Source: Lysobacterales bacterium
Lineage (GTDB): Bacteria; Pseudomonadota; Gammaproteobacteria; Xanthomonadales; SZUA-5
Assembly: GCA_022844135.1 (NCBI GenBank)
Contig: JALHMG010000044.1
Span: forward strand, 1 to 45,381
Length of the DNA: 45,381 bases
Direction: 5' to 3'
In this document: positions 1 to 8,366 of the stretch, in pieces
Layout: each line of letters begins with the position of its first letter
Numbering within the stretch: the first letter of the stretch is position 1
Translations under genes and position numbers: made by a program
Notes under the pieces: generated by a model
Databases searched by the model: none
What the model saw: the letters and a program-made list of their open reading frames with translations, nothing else
What the model was told of the DNA's origin: nothing

Positions 1-99
1 GTCTCTGCAATTCCGGAAAAGCATCGAATTTCACTCTACGTCACGATACTGAACGCGCAAAACTGGCGCGCAGAGCGTTGCCGCGTGCTCAAACAAGTG

Positions 100-1740
100 T
101 CATGAAATATCCGGGTTAGAGGTGACGTTCTCGTCCCAGTAAGTGAAGCTCATCACCTCCGGCATAGCCGGGTCGCTTTCGAGCTTGATGCGCAGCAAGC
201 GCGGCTGGTAGGTCTTGTCCAGGTTGTACTCGAATTTGAGGACACGACCGCGAGCATCGGTGGCGCGTTCGAGCGCCCACCACGCGAGATCAAGGCTGCT
301 GGAGGCCGCCAAATAGCTGAAGGTCAGGCGCCGTGACGGGTCGCTCAGCTAGCCGATTTCGATCAATCGGCCGTCCTGATCGAAGTCCTGGTATGCCCCG
401 CCCGGTGTTGTCAATCGCCAACGCTCCGGGCTCGATTGGATCTTTCGTAACAATCGCGACTCATTGTGCGTGCTACGGAAGTGATCGGTGCTCACGGGCG
501 CGAAGGTTTCGATTTCTCCATCGCCGCCTTGCACAAATTTGAAGCTTGCCGACGCGTTCGGCGCCAGTTTGGGTGTCAGCAGGCGAGACGACCAACTGTG
601 ATGCCAGTTGTCGTCGATGTAGCCGTAACCCTTGGTGCTTCGCGAGGAGCGGTAGGTGCGGGTGAAGCTGTGGCCCGCAAACTCGAAATCGCGCTCGACA
701 ATCAGCTTCTCGCCTTTGCCTGGAATACAGGGATTGCCTTGGCAATCGTCGTCCGGACCCTTCGGCTTGTCGCCATTGCCTGCTGACGCTGTGCCTCCCT
801 TCTCAAAGGCTTTTTCTTGTCCCGGCCCGGCGTTGCTCACGGGAATGCACGGCAGCGCCTGCTGGAACGGCAGCGGATGCCCGTTGGGTTCGTTCGGCGG
901 TCCTTCGAAGTAGGTGCCGCTGGGCTGGAAGCCCAGGTTGCAGTAATAGAACCTCACCGTCGTCATCGGGAAGCGGCATACCAATCGCGGTTCGCCCGGC
1001 GCTTGGTTCTGCGGAACGAAGCAGAACTCGCTTCGGCTCACGGTGACATTGGACGGCATCGATACCGGTGGCGTCGTGCGCTTTCGATAAAACTTCCGCT
1101 CGACGTAGTGCGTTGTGTCCGCAAAAACCAAGTACCCGCCCTTACGTCCGTCCGGCCCCACGACATCGCCCGGCATGACCGACGATGTGCCGCTGCGGAT
1201 TGGTGCGAAGGTGCCCGGCGTGCCTTGTAGAGCGAAAGCATCCACAAGATCGTAATAGTCGCCATTCCACTGCACCGAGTTCATGTAATTGCCGGAGGAC
1301 TGGAGCCTGGAGATCTCGGCGATCGCGCTGTTGCAGTACCCCTGAAACGAGCTGCCTATGCAAGAGGCCAGACCATAACTCTGCTGCGGATGATCACCGC
1401 TGCCGTCGTCGATCGCGAACCAGTCAGTGGTCGACGACGAGTAGATTCGCCCGCGCCCGTGAGTGTCGACCATGCCACCACGCGTGTACATGACCTTGGA
1501 ACGGGTCCCGCCAGCGGAATTCACTGAACCGAGGATCGGATATGCGATATCCATCGACACGCGGTCCGGAAACGACGAACGCATCGATTGCTCCATCGCC
1601 TGCTGCGTGCCGTGCGTAGTTGCCGCCGGACATCCGGGATCATTGGCCGGGCTGGTGCTGCATCTCCAGTTGCCGGTGAGGGCTCCCGCCATGACGATTT
1701 GGGAGGATGCCAAAAGAACGATGGAAACAAGAACTCGCAT
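100..1740 (-). pseudogene. RHS/YD-type secreted protein, interrupted by in-frame TAG
   Basis: The first open part (349-1740, 463 codons) starts with a probable signal peptide (about residues 1-18, ending near VMAGA). Its C-terminal 120 residues resemble the DUF6531 domain that opens RHS-repeat proteins: the segment GNPCIPGKGEKLIVERDF, then an SFTRTYRSS motif and a conserved HHSWSSRL stretch. Translation stops at TAG (349-351) just after DQDGRLIEIG. The same frame then continues as LSDPSRRLTFSY, a typical RHS motif, and further YD-like sequence (DARGRVLKFEYN) down to TGA at 100-102. The protein is thus split by a point stop and is also far shorter than usual RHS proteins, which run to over 1000 residues. 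I infer a decaying gene. Readthrough or an orphan N-terminal module are the alternatives. A GGTGA lies 8-12 bases before the ATG. Confidence 0.75.
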
Positions 1741-1896
1741 GAGTTTTCACCAATCGTCTCAGATGAACTCATGTTTTCATTTATTCGTGACCAAAAGAAG
1801 ACATTTTCTGCACGCATTCTGGCGTCTTTAACGCATCGGCGTGACATGGATCACAACTTCGTTACATCTCAGACTCGAAGCCTTGACCGGCAGGCA

Positions 1897-3510
1897 CTAC
1901 CGATACCCCGAACTGATCGGGAAGCGCCGATCGCGCCCGAAGCTTCTGGCGGTGATGCGCGGGCCGGGGGCGGACTGGCGGCGTTTGTATTCGTTGCGCA
2001 GCACCAAGGCGGCGACACGTTCGACCACGCTGCGCTCGTGACCGGCGGCGACAATGGCCGAGCGCGGTTCGTCGCGTTCGATGAAGCGCCGCAAGATATC
2101 GTCGAGCACGGCGTAGGGCGGCAACGAGTCCTGGTCGGTTTGATTTTCCCGCAGTTCCGCCGAGGGCGGCCGGGCGATGACGGCCTCCGGGATCACCGGC
2201 GAGCGCTCATTGCGATAACGCGCCAGCGCATACACCTCGGTCTTGTACACGTCTTTGATCGGCGCGAAGCCGCCGCACATGTCGCCGTAAATCGTCGCGT
2301 AGCCCACGGCCATCTCGCTCTTGTTGCCGGTGGTCAGGAGCAGGCGCCCGAACTTGTTCGACAGCGCCATCAGCAGGACGCCACGACAGCGCGATTGCAG
2401 ATTCTCCTCAGTCACGTCGCTCGGCCTGCCGTCGAAGGTGGGTGCCAGGGTGTCCAGAAACGCTTGAAACGGCGCTTCAATGGGCAGCGTGATGGCCTCG
2501 ACGCCCTGCGCGGCCGCCTGCGCCGCCGCTTCGCGGTTGCTCAGCTCGGCGGTGTAGCGCGATGGCATCAACACACCGAGGACGTTATTTGCGCCCAGCG
2601 CATCGACGGCGATCGCGAGCGTAAGCGCCGAGTCGATGCCGCCCGACAGCCCCAGCAGCACGCGCTCGAAACGGTTCTTGCGCACGTAGTCGGCGGTGGC
2701 GCGCACCAGTGCCGCGTACACTTCCGCCTCGTGGCGCAGCGCCGGCAGCGCTGGCCATTCGACTGCGCGCAGCTCCAGGCCGCTTGATCCGCGGTCCAGA
2801 TCGACCAGCAGCAAGTGCTCTTCGAAGGCCGGCGCGCGAGCGACGATTGCGCCGCCCCCGGAGACCAGCACGCTGGCGCCATCGAACACCAGATCGTCCT
2901 GGCCGCCGATCAGGTTGACGTAGATCAGCGGCAGGCCAGTCTCCACCGCGCGCTGCTGCAGAACGCGCTCGCGCTCCGGAGTTTTCCCTTGGTGGTAGGG
3001 CGATGCGTTGAGCACCAGCAACACGTCGGCGCCTTGCACTTTTGCGTCCAGCGCCGGTTCTGGGAACCAGGCGTCTTCGCAAATCAGCACGCCGAAGCGG
3101 ATGCCGCCGCGGTCGATCACGGCGCTGCCGCGGCTTTCGGTGAAATAACGCTTTTCATCGAACACGGTGTAGTTCGGCAGGCGTTGCTTGCGCGCGCGGC
3201 CGACGGAGCCTTCGGCGGTGAGCCAGCTCGCAGTGTTGTAGAGCACCGTATCGCGCTCCGGGTGACCCAGCAACACATCGCAGGCGATGTCGCCAACAAG
3301 CGCGGCACGCGCCTCGTTCAGGCGCGCCAGAAAGCCAGGGCGAAACAGCAGATCTTCGGGTGGGTAACCCGAAAGCGCCAATTCGGGCGTCACCAGCAGG
3401 TGCGCACCGCGCGCGTTCGCCGCGTGCGATAGCTCGGCGATGCGCGCCCGATTGCCCGGCACGTCGCCCACCGGAAAATCGTGTTGCGCTAGCGCGATAC
3501 GAAAGGTCAT
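1897..3510 (-). CDS. nadE: Glutamine-dependent NAD+ synthetase
   Basis: This enzyme makes NAD+ from deamido-NAD+, ATP and glutamine-derived ammonia, the last step of NAD biosynthesis in the cytoplasm. The 537-residue protein has two domains. The N-terminal nitrilase-like glutaminase carries a visible Glu43-Lys108-Cys144 triad (in TPELALSGYP, ARKQRLPNY and LICEDAW). The C-terminal synthetase has the ATP-pyrophosphatase loop SGGIDS at 289-294 and TTGNKSEMAVGY further on. The length fits the two-domain family. The start is set at the ATG giving MTFRIALAQHD; an upstream ATG would add ten residues that do not fit the family. It ends with TAG, showing that amber is a normal stop here. It is transcribed alone, divergently from pilD. 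Confidence 0.95.
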   Translation of the reverse strand: MTFRIALAQHDFPVGDVPGNRARIAELSHAANARGAHLLVTPELALSGYPPEDLLFRPGFLARLNEARAALVGDIACDVLLGHPERDTVLYNTASWLTAEGSVGRARKQRLPNYTVFDEKRYFTESRGSAVIDRGGIRFGVLICEDAWFPEPALDAKVQGADVLLVLNASPYHQGKTPERERVLQQRAVETGLPLIYVNLIGGQDDLVFDGASVLVSGGGAIVARAPAFEEHLLLVDLDRGSSGLELRAVEWPALPALRHEAEVYAALVRATADYVRKNRFERVLLGLSGGIDSALTLAIAVDALGANNVLGVLMPSRYTAELSNREAAAQAAAQGVEAITLPIEAPFQAFLDTLAPTFDGRPSDVTEENLQSRCRGVLLMALSNKFGRLLLTTGNKSEMAVGYATIYGDMCGGFAPIKDVYKTEVYALARYRNERSPVIPEAVIARPPSAELRENQTDQDSLPPYAVLDDILRRFIERDEPRSAIVAAGHERSVVERVAALVLRNEYKRRQSAPGPRITARSFGRDRRFPISSGYR

Positions 3511-3614
3511 GGTCTGATCCAGAGCGCAATGCAATAACACAAGTATCGCGCGTTATAGGCCTTCGGCCGTTGGGTAAGTTGAGGGACACGATAACGAAAC
3601 GGAAAGCAACAGCT

Positions 3615-3631
3615 GCGGACCATGGGTCCGC
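3615..3631. repeat. Dispersed palindromic element (single copy)
   Basis: GCGGACCATGGGTCCGC is an inverted repeat with 7-bp arms and a 3-bp centre. It lies in the gap between divergent nadE and pilD and is followed by GTAAC. The identical 17-mer occurs five more times (one of them inverted) inside the pxpC gene at 37198-37383, so it is a dispersed element and not a local operator. Confidence 0.85.
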
Positions 3632-3722
3632 GTAACACAGAGTGCCTGGTCGGCAGAGCGGGGGTGGCCGCGTCAGCACGCAATCGCTGTAGCATCGCGA
3701 CGCCACCATCGCATTCGATCCC

Positions 3723-4574
3723 ATGCTCGCCGAGCTCCACGCCACGTTTCCGCTATTCACCCATATGTTCGCGCTGCTGTTTGGCCTGATTTTCGGCAGC
3801 TTCTTGAACGTGGTCATTTTGCGCCTGCCACCAGTGTTGCAGCACGAATGGCGGCGCGAAGCGCACGAGATTCTGGAGCTGCCGTTCGATGAGCCGGTGC
3901 CTCCGGGCGTTGCCTGGGCGCGCTCGAAGTGCCCGAAGTGCGGCCGCCAACTGAAGGCCTGGGAAAACGTGCCGCTCCTCAGCTACTTGGCGCTGCGCGG
4001 CAAATGCGCCGGTTGCGGTGTTGCAATCTCGGCGCAGTATCCGTTGGTGGAAGCCGCCGCAGGCTTACTGACGGTGGCCAGCCTGTACGCATTCGGCCCA
4101 ACGGCTCCGTTCGTCGTGGCCAGCATACTGTGCCTGACGCTGCTGACGCTCACCGTTATCGATATGCGCACAATGCTGCTGCCCGATCGCATCGTGCTGC
4201 CGCTCCTGTGGCTGGGCCTGGGCTTGAACGCCTTTGGAGGCTTTTTCGCCACGCCGTCAGCGGCGGTGTTCGGCGCGATCTTGGGTTACCTGAGCCTATG
4301 GTCGGTGTACCACGCGTTTCGCCTGCTCACCGGCAAAGAAGGTATGGGTTACGGCGACTTCAAGATGTTTGCCGCACTGGGTGCCTGGCTCGGCGCCCTG
4401 GCGCTGCTGCCGATACTGTTATTCGCATCGCTGTCGGGTGTGCTGTATGCCATCGTCGCTGCGTTGTTGCGCCGTCGCGAAACATCAGCGCCGATGCCAT
4501 TTGGCCCGTTTCTGGCGATGGGTGGCGTTGGGTACTTGTTCTATGCGGCGCTGGTTGGCCCGTGGCCAATCTGA
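3723..4574 (+). CDS. pilD: Type IV prepilin peptidase / N-methyltransferase PilD
   Basis: PilD is an inner-membrane aspartyl protease. It cleaves the short leader of type IV prepilins and type II secretion pseudopilins and methylates the new N-terminal Phe. The 283-residue protein has the first membrane segment with GSFLNVVILRLP (about 25-36) and a cytoplasmic zinc-binding tetrad at Cys70, Cys73, Cys95 and Cys98. The two catalytic aspartates sit in VIDMRTMLLPD (Asp147) and GMGYGDFK (Asp212), among about seven hydrophobic segments. Its substrate PilA is encoded at 14080. In many gammaproteobacteria pilD directly follows pilC and precedes coaE. Here it stands alone beside nadE, about 13 kb from pilC. 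Confidence 0.95.
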   Translation: MLAELHATFPLFTHMFALLFGLIFGSFLNVVILRLPPVLQHEWRREAHEILELPFDEPVPPGVAWARSKCPKCGRQLKAWENVPLLSYLALRGKCAGCGVAISAQYPLVEAAAGLLTVASLYAFGPTAPFVVASILCLTLLTLTVIDMRTMLLPDRIVLPLLWLGLGLNAFGGFFATPSAAVFGAILGYLSLWSVYHAFRLLTGKEGMGYGDFKMFAALGAWLGALALLPILLFASLSGVLYAIVAALLRRRETSAPMPFGPFLAMGGVGYLFYAALVGPWPI

Positions 4575-4692
4575 GCGATCGGGCGTCGACACATGGCGGC
4601 TGACGATTGACTAGACTCGGCGTTTGGCCTGCCTGCAGCAGGTTCAGCGTTACATCACCATTGCTCGTTTCTCAAGATACGCCGGAGATCTT

Positions 4693-6156
4693 ATGTTGGA
4701 GTTCCATCGCCTTACTCAGCGACCCAAAGACGTCGCGGCTTCCCTGGTCATCGTCGGCGTGTTCGAGGAACGCATGCTCACCAGCGCCGCGGCCGAACTG
4801 GACGCCGCCAGCGGCGGATTGCTGAAACGCCTGATGGAAAGCGGCGATGTCAACGGGCGCGTTGGCTCCACCGCGCTGCTGCATCAGATTCAGGGACTCA
4901 GCGCACCGCGTGTGATGGTGGTTGGTCTCGGCGAACAGCGCCGCTTCGATGCTGCGCGCTTTTTGCGCGCCACTCGCGAAGCGCACAAGGCGCTGAAGAG
5001 CCTGCCCATCGAAACCGCAGCATCGTACCTGACTGAGGTCGATGTCCCGAAGAAGGACGGCGACTGGAAACTCCTGCAATCGGCGCTCGCGGCCGACTAT
5101 GCAGCGTACAAGTACACAGCAACGCTGAAGACCAAACCCGAGCGTACCGAGCTCAAGTCCGTGCTGTTCAGCGCATCTGGCGATAGCGCCATTCTTGAGC
5201 GCGCCAGCGCGATCGCAGCCGGCGTGCGCCTGGCGCGAGAGCTAGGCAACTTGCCGCCGAACATCTGCAATCCGGCCTATCTCGCCGAACAGGCCTACGA
5301 CTTGGCGCGCCGCCGTCCGGAGGTCAAGGTCACGGTTGTTGAGCGGGACGAGATGCAGACCTTGGGCATGGGCGCGCTGCTGGCGGTCGCTCAAGGTTCC
5401 GAGAATCCACCCAAGCTGGTGGTCATGGATTACGCCGGCGCCGCGGGCAAGCCCGTGGTGCTCGTCGGCAAAGGCATCACCTTCGACACCGGCGGCATCG
5501 ACATCAAGCCGGCCGCTGGAATGGAAGAGATGAAGTTCGACATGTGCGGCGCAGCCGCTGTGTTCGGCGTCATCGAAGCGGCAGCGGCGCTGAAGCTGCC
5601 GCTGCATATCGTCGGCATCACGCCGGCGGCGGAGAACATGCCGGACGGTCGGAGCTATCGACCGTCGGATGTGATCAAGACGATGGCCGGGCACCAAGTG
5701 GAAATCCTCAACACCGATGCCGAAGGCCGTTTGATTCTGTGCGATGCGCTGACGTACGCGCAGCGCTTCGAGCCCGCCACCCTGATCGATATCGCCACGC
5801 TGACCGGCGCTTGTGTAGTCGCGCTTGGCGCCCATGCCAGTGGCCTGATGTCGCGCGACGACGATCTGGCGCACGAATTGCTGATCGCGGGAGAGCAAAG
5901 CTACGACCGCGCCTGGCGGCTGCCGCTATGGGAGGACTATCAGAGCCAGCTGGAAACCGGCTTTGCCGATTTCGCCAACATCGGCGGCAAGTACGCAGGC
6001 GCGATCACGGCCGGGTGCTTTCTGGCGCGCTTTACCGAAGGGCAGCGTTGGGCGCATCTGGACATCGCCGGCACCGCCTGGGAAACGGGGCGCAAAGGCA
6101 CCGCCACTGGGCGGCCAGTGGCAATGTTGATGCAGTGGCTATGCGGGCTGGTGTAG
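4693..6156 (+). CDS. pepA: Leucyl aminopeptidase (M17 family)
   Basis: This is a cytosolic, hexameric, two-metal aminopeptidase that releases N-terminal residues from peptides. In E. coli, PepA also binds DNA in Xer recombination and carAB control. The 487-residue product shows the M17 signature NTDAEGRL (340-347, metal ligands Asp342 and Glu344, with Arg346) and the metal/catalytic segment GKGITFDTGG (Lys260, Asp265). The start is the ATG giving MLEFHRLTQRP, after a GGAGAT site; the in-frame upstream extension has no family resemblance. It stands alone and converges with the response regulator gene at 6196. It ends in TAG. Confidence 0.93.
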   Translation: MLEFHRLTQRPKDVAASLVIVGVFEERMLTSAAAELDAASGGLLKRLMESGDVNGRVGSTALLHQIQGLSAPRVMVVGLGEQRRFDAARFLRATREAHKALKSLPIETAASYLTEVDVPKKDGDWKLLQSALAADYAAYKYTATLKTKPERTELKSVLFSASGDSAILERASAIAAGVRLARELGNLPPNICNPAYLAEQAYDLARRRPEVKVTVVERDEMQTLGMGALLAVAQGSENPPKLVVMDYAGAAGKPVVLVGKGITFDTGGIDIKPAAGMEEMKFDMCGAAAVFGVIEAAAALKLPLHIVGITPAAENMPDGRSYRPSDVIKTMAGHQVEILNTDAEGRLILCDALTYAQRFEPATLIDIATLTGACVVALGAHASGLMSRDDDLAHELLIAGEQSYDRAWRLPLWEDYQSQLETGFADFANIGGKYAGAITAGCFLARFTEGQRWAHLDIAGTAWETGRKGTATGRPVAMLMQWLCGLV

Positions 6157-6163
6157 GTCCCAT

Positions 6164-6189
6164 GTGGTTCACGCCATGGCGAGAACCAC
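6164..6189. terminator. Hairpin between convergent pepA and response regulator
   Basis: GTGGTTC (6164-6170) and GAACCAC (6183-6189) are perfect 7-bp arms around a 12-base centre that itself contains CGCCATGGCG. It lies in the 39-bp gap between two converging genes, where a bidirectional terminator would be expected. No good U-tract follows on either strand, so its function is only probable. Confidence 0.4.
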
Positions 6190-6195
6190 GGACGC

Positions 6196-6852
6196 CTATT
6201 TCTTCCCGCCTTGTACCAAACCCAATTCCAGCGCTTTGAGCACCGCGCGAGTGCGATCGCGCACGCCGAGTTTGGACAGGATGTTGGAGACATGGTTCTT
6301 CACCGTGCCCTCGGCGACATCCAGCGAGCGGGCGATTTCTTTGTTCGAATAGCCACCGCTCATCAACCGCAGGATTTCGGTTTCGCGCTCGGTCAGCGGA
6401 TCGGGCTCTTCCAGGCTGGCGAACTTGTTCTCCAACGTCGAAACGCCGCGCAACAGGCGATCGGTCAAGCCCGGTTGCACCAAGGAACCGCCGTCGGCGA
6501 CCGTTTTGATCGCATTGACCAGCTGCTCCAGCGACACGTCCTTGAGCAGAAAGCCGCGCGCGCCAGCGCGCAGGCCGTTGAGCACCAGTTGGTCCTCATC
6601 GAAAGTGGTGAGAATGATCGTCGGCGGAAGTGTCCCGGCGCGCGAGAGCGTTTCCAGCACGTCAAGCCCAGACATGCCCGGCATGCGCATATCGAGTAGC
6701 ACAACATCAGGCTTGGCTTTGGGGATTTCGACCACCGCCTCTTCGCCATCGCGCGCCTCACCGATCACTTGCACCGCGTCGGACAGCTCCAGCAGACTGC
6801 GTACGCCCTGGCGAACCAAGGTTTGATCGTCGACAAGGAAGACTCGAATCAT
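6196..6852 (-). CDS. NarL/FixJ-family response regulator
   Basis: This is a DNA-binding response regulator of 218 residues. The receiver domain (1-120) has the acidic pair Asp8/Asp9, the phospho-acceptor Asp54 in VVLLDMRMPG, and Lys104 in FLLKDVS. The LuxR-type helix-turn-helix (about 150-210) begins LTERETEILRLMSGGYSNKEIA and contains the recognition segment EGTVKNHVSNILSKL. It overlaps the upstream histidine kinase gene by 4 bp, so the two form one operon and almost certainly a cognate pair. The target genes and signal are not evident. Confidence 0.93.
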   Translation of the reverse strand: MIRVFLVDDQTLVRQGVRSLLELSDAVQVIGEARDGEEAVVEIPKAKPDVVLLDMRMPGMSGLDVLETLSRAGTLPPTIILTTFDEDQLVLNGLRAGARGFLLKDVSLEQLVNAIKTVADGGSLVQPGLTDRLLRGVSTLENKFASLEEPDPLTERETEILRLMSGGYSNKEIARSLDVAEGTVKNHVSNILSKLGVRDRTRAVLKALELGLVQGGKK

Positions 6853-8003
6853 GGTTTGCTCTCCAAGGGCAGACGCGCGAGCACGACAAAACCGTACCCT
6901 GGACGCGTTTCAATATCCAATGAACCACCAAAAACCTCCAGCCGCTCGCGCATGCCGGTCAGGCCGTTGCCGGCTCTAAGCTCGCTAGCGCCCCGGCCAT
7001 CGTCGCGAGCCACCAGCTCAACGACATCGCCCTCGCGGGCGAAGTTCAACCACAAATGCCGCGCTCTGGCGTGGCGCATGGTGTTGGTGAGAATTTCCTG
7101 CGTGAGGCGCACCAGCACCTGCGCGCGCCGACCGTCGTCCAGCTTGAACGGTGTGGGCAACGTCAATCTCACCTCCGGCGCGGGCGCCGAGGCCACCAAC
7201 TCGCGCAGCGTGGTTTCCAGATCGATCACGTCGCTGCCGCGCAAGGCGCTGACCACTTGACGCACGTCCGCGAGCAATTGTTTGCTGACGCCTTGAGCCT
7301 GCTTGACGTGATCGAGCGCCTTGCCCTGCACGAGGTGACTGGCGACTTCCAGATTCAGTGTGAGCGCGGTCAGATGATGGCCGACGACGTCGTGCAACTC
7401 GCGGCTGATGCGCAACCGTTCGGCGGCGCGCTCGCTCTCGGCGAGCAGCAGTTGCGTGGCGCGCAATTCGGAATTGACTACGCGCAACTCTTCGCGCGCC
7501 TCGGACTGCCGGCGCGCAACATAGGTGGTGATGAAGGTCAGTGTCGCCAGACTCAGATACAGGCCAACCTGGAGCGCTGCTTCGATGGCGCTGAAGTTGG
7601 GCCTGGACAGGAACAGCGGCAGCAACGCCAGGTTTTGTGTCACCAGCCAGGCCATGCCATAGCCCATCGGCAGCACCCAGGGCAGAACGCTGGCGCAGAC
7701 CAGCAGCAGGATGGCCGCGATGCCGGTGCCCGTCAGATAAGCGATCGTCAGCGCGCTGGCGGTCATCAGCAACTGCGCGGTAACGTATGCCCAGCGTCGC
7801 CCGTCGCCGTCCATCTCCCGCGTCAGCCACAAGTACGCAACGCCGAATGACAGGTACGCCACCGAGACAGCGGCGACGACTGCGTCGGCATCGGGCGCAC
7901 CCAGACTCGGCACAAACGGCAACGACACGCCCACGCAAGCCCACGTAAACAGGCCGGCGAAACGCAACAGTTGGGTTTGGGTGAATGGCCGAATCAGGCG
8001 CAT
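6849..8003 (-). CDS. DesK/NarX-type sensor histidine kinase (HisKA_3)
   Basis: A 384-residue membrane kinase. About six hydrophobic segments fill residues 15-165, with no sizeable periplasmic domain, as in DesK-like sensors of membrane state. A coiled-coil linker (about 165-200) leads to the HisKA_3 dimerisation helix RLRISRELHDVVGHHLTAL, with phospho-acceptor His204. The C-terminal HATPase has an N-box near NTMRHARAR and the DDGRGA G-box, followed by GLTGMRERLEVFGG. This kinase class pairs with NarL-type regulators, matching the gene that overlaps it downstream. It is not PilS, which has a different kinase core. The signal is unknown. Confidence 0.9.
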   Translation of the reverse strand: MRLIRPFTQTQLLRFAGLFTWACVGVSLPFVPSLGAPDADAVVAAVSVAYLSFGVAYLWLTREMDGDGRRWAYVTAQLLMTASALTIAYLTGTGIAAILLLVCASVLPWVLPMGYGMAWLVTQNLALLPLFLSRPNFSAIEAALQVGLYLSLATLTFITTYVARRQSEAREELRVVNSELRATQLLLAESERAAERLRISRELHDVVGHHLTALTLNLEVASHLVQGKALDHVKQAQGVSKQLLADVRQVVSALRGSDVIDLETTLRELVASAPAPEVRLTLPTPFKLDDGRRAQVLVRLTQEILTNTMRHARARHLWLNFAREGDVVELVARDDGRGASELRAGNGLTGMRERLEVFGGSLDIETRPGYGFVVLARLPLESKP

Positions 8004-8366
8004 GCGTGATACATCAGGATACGAAACCGAAGCCTAAACGCTTAGCAGTGGATCGAAAAAGACCGGAAGTCATGCAAGACACATTCGATGCGGGCTGAAA
8101 ACACGATCTGGCGTAAGGCTCGTCGTTGCCCTGCGACGACGCCGGCTGCGCTGACGAGGCGCCCTGGAGCTTAGCAGCTGACACCGCTTTGGGGACGGAA
8201 GCGGGCATCCCAGCGATGAAAGGATTTTGCGCTTGCCCTCCCTGGGCGCCGTTTCGTTAGCGAATGATGAGGTGAGACTTGAAAACAGCGCATTCGTTCG
8301 CAATTGCTTGCACCCCCTACCCCGCACTGCGAGACTCGCGGGTTCGCTTGTGTAATCGAGACAGCA
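8004..8366. other. 363-bp gap without a recognisable gene
   Basis: This divergent intergenic stretch lies between the histidine kinase and the unknown gene at 8367 and presumably holds promoters for both. I see no convincing ORF, hairpin, tandem repeat or RNA gene. An in-frame TTG at 8304 could extend the downstream gene but has no supporting sequence. Confidence 0.5.

Noticed and set aside
1588-2787. A 399-codon plus-strand ORF opposite nadE
   Set aside because: It lies antisense to a clearly conserved enzyme, has Arg/Gln/His-rich non-protein-like composition, and no ribosome-binding site. It is a GC-driven shadow.
6849-8003. Histidine kinase as a displaced PilS
   Set aside because: Its core is of the HisKA_3/DesK type and it overlaps a NarL-type regulator gene, so it is the partner of that regulator and not of PilR.
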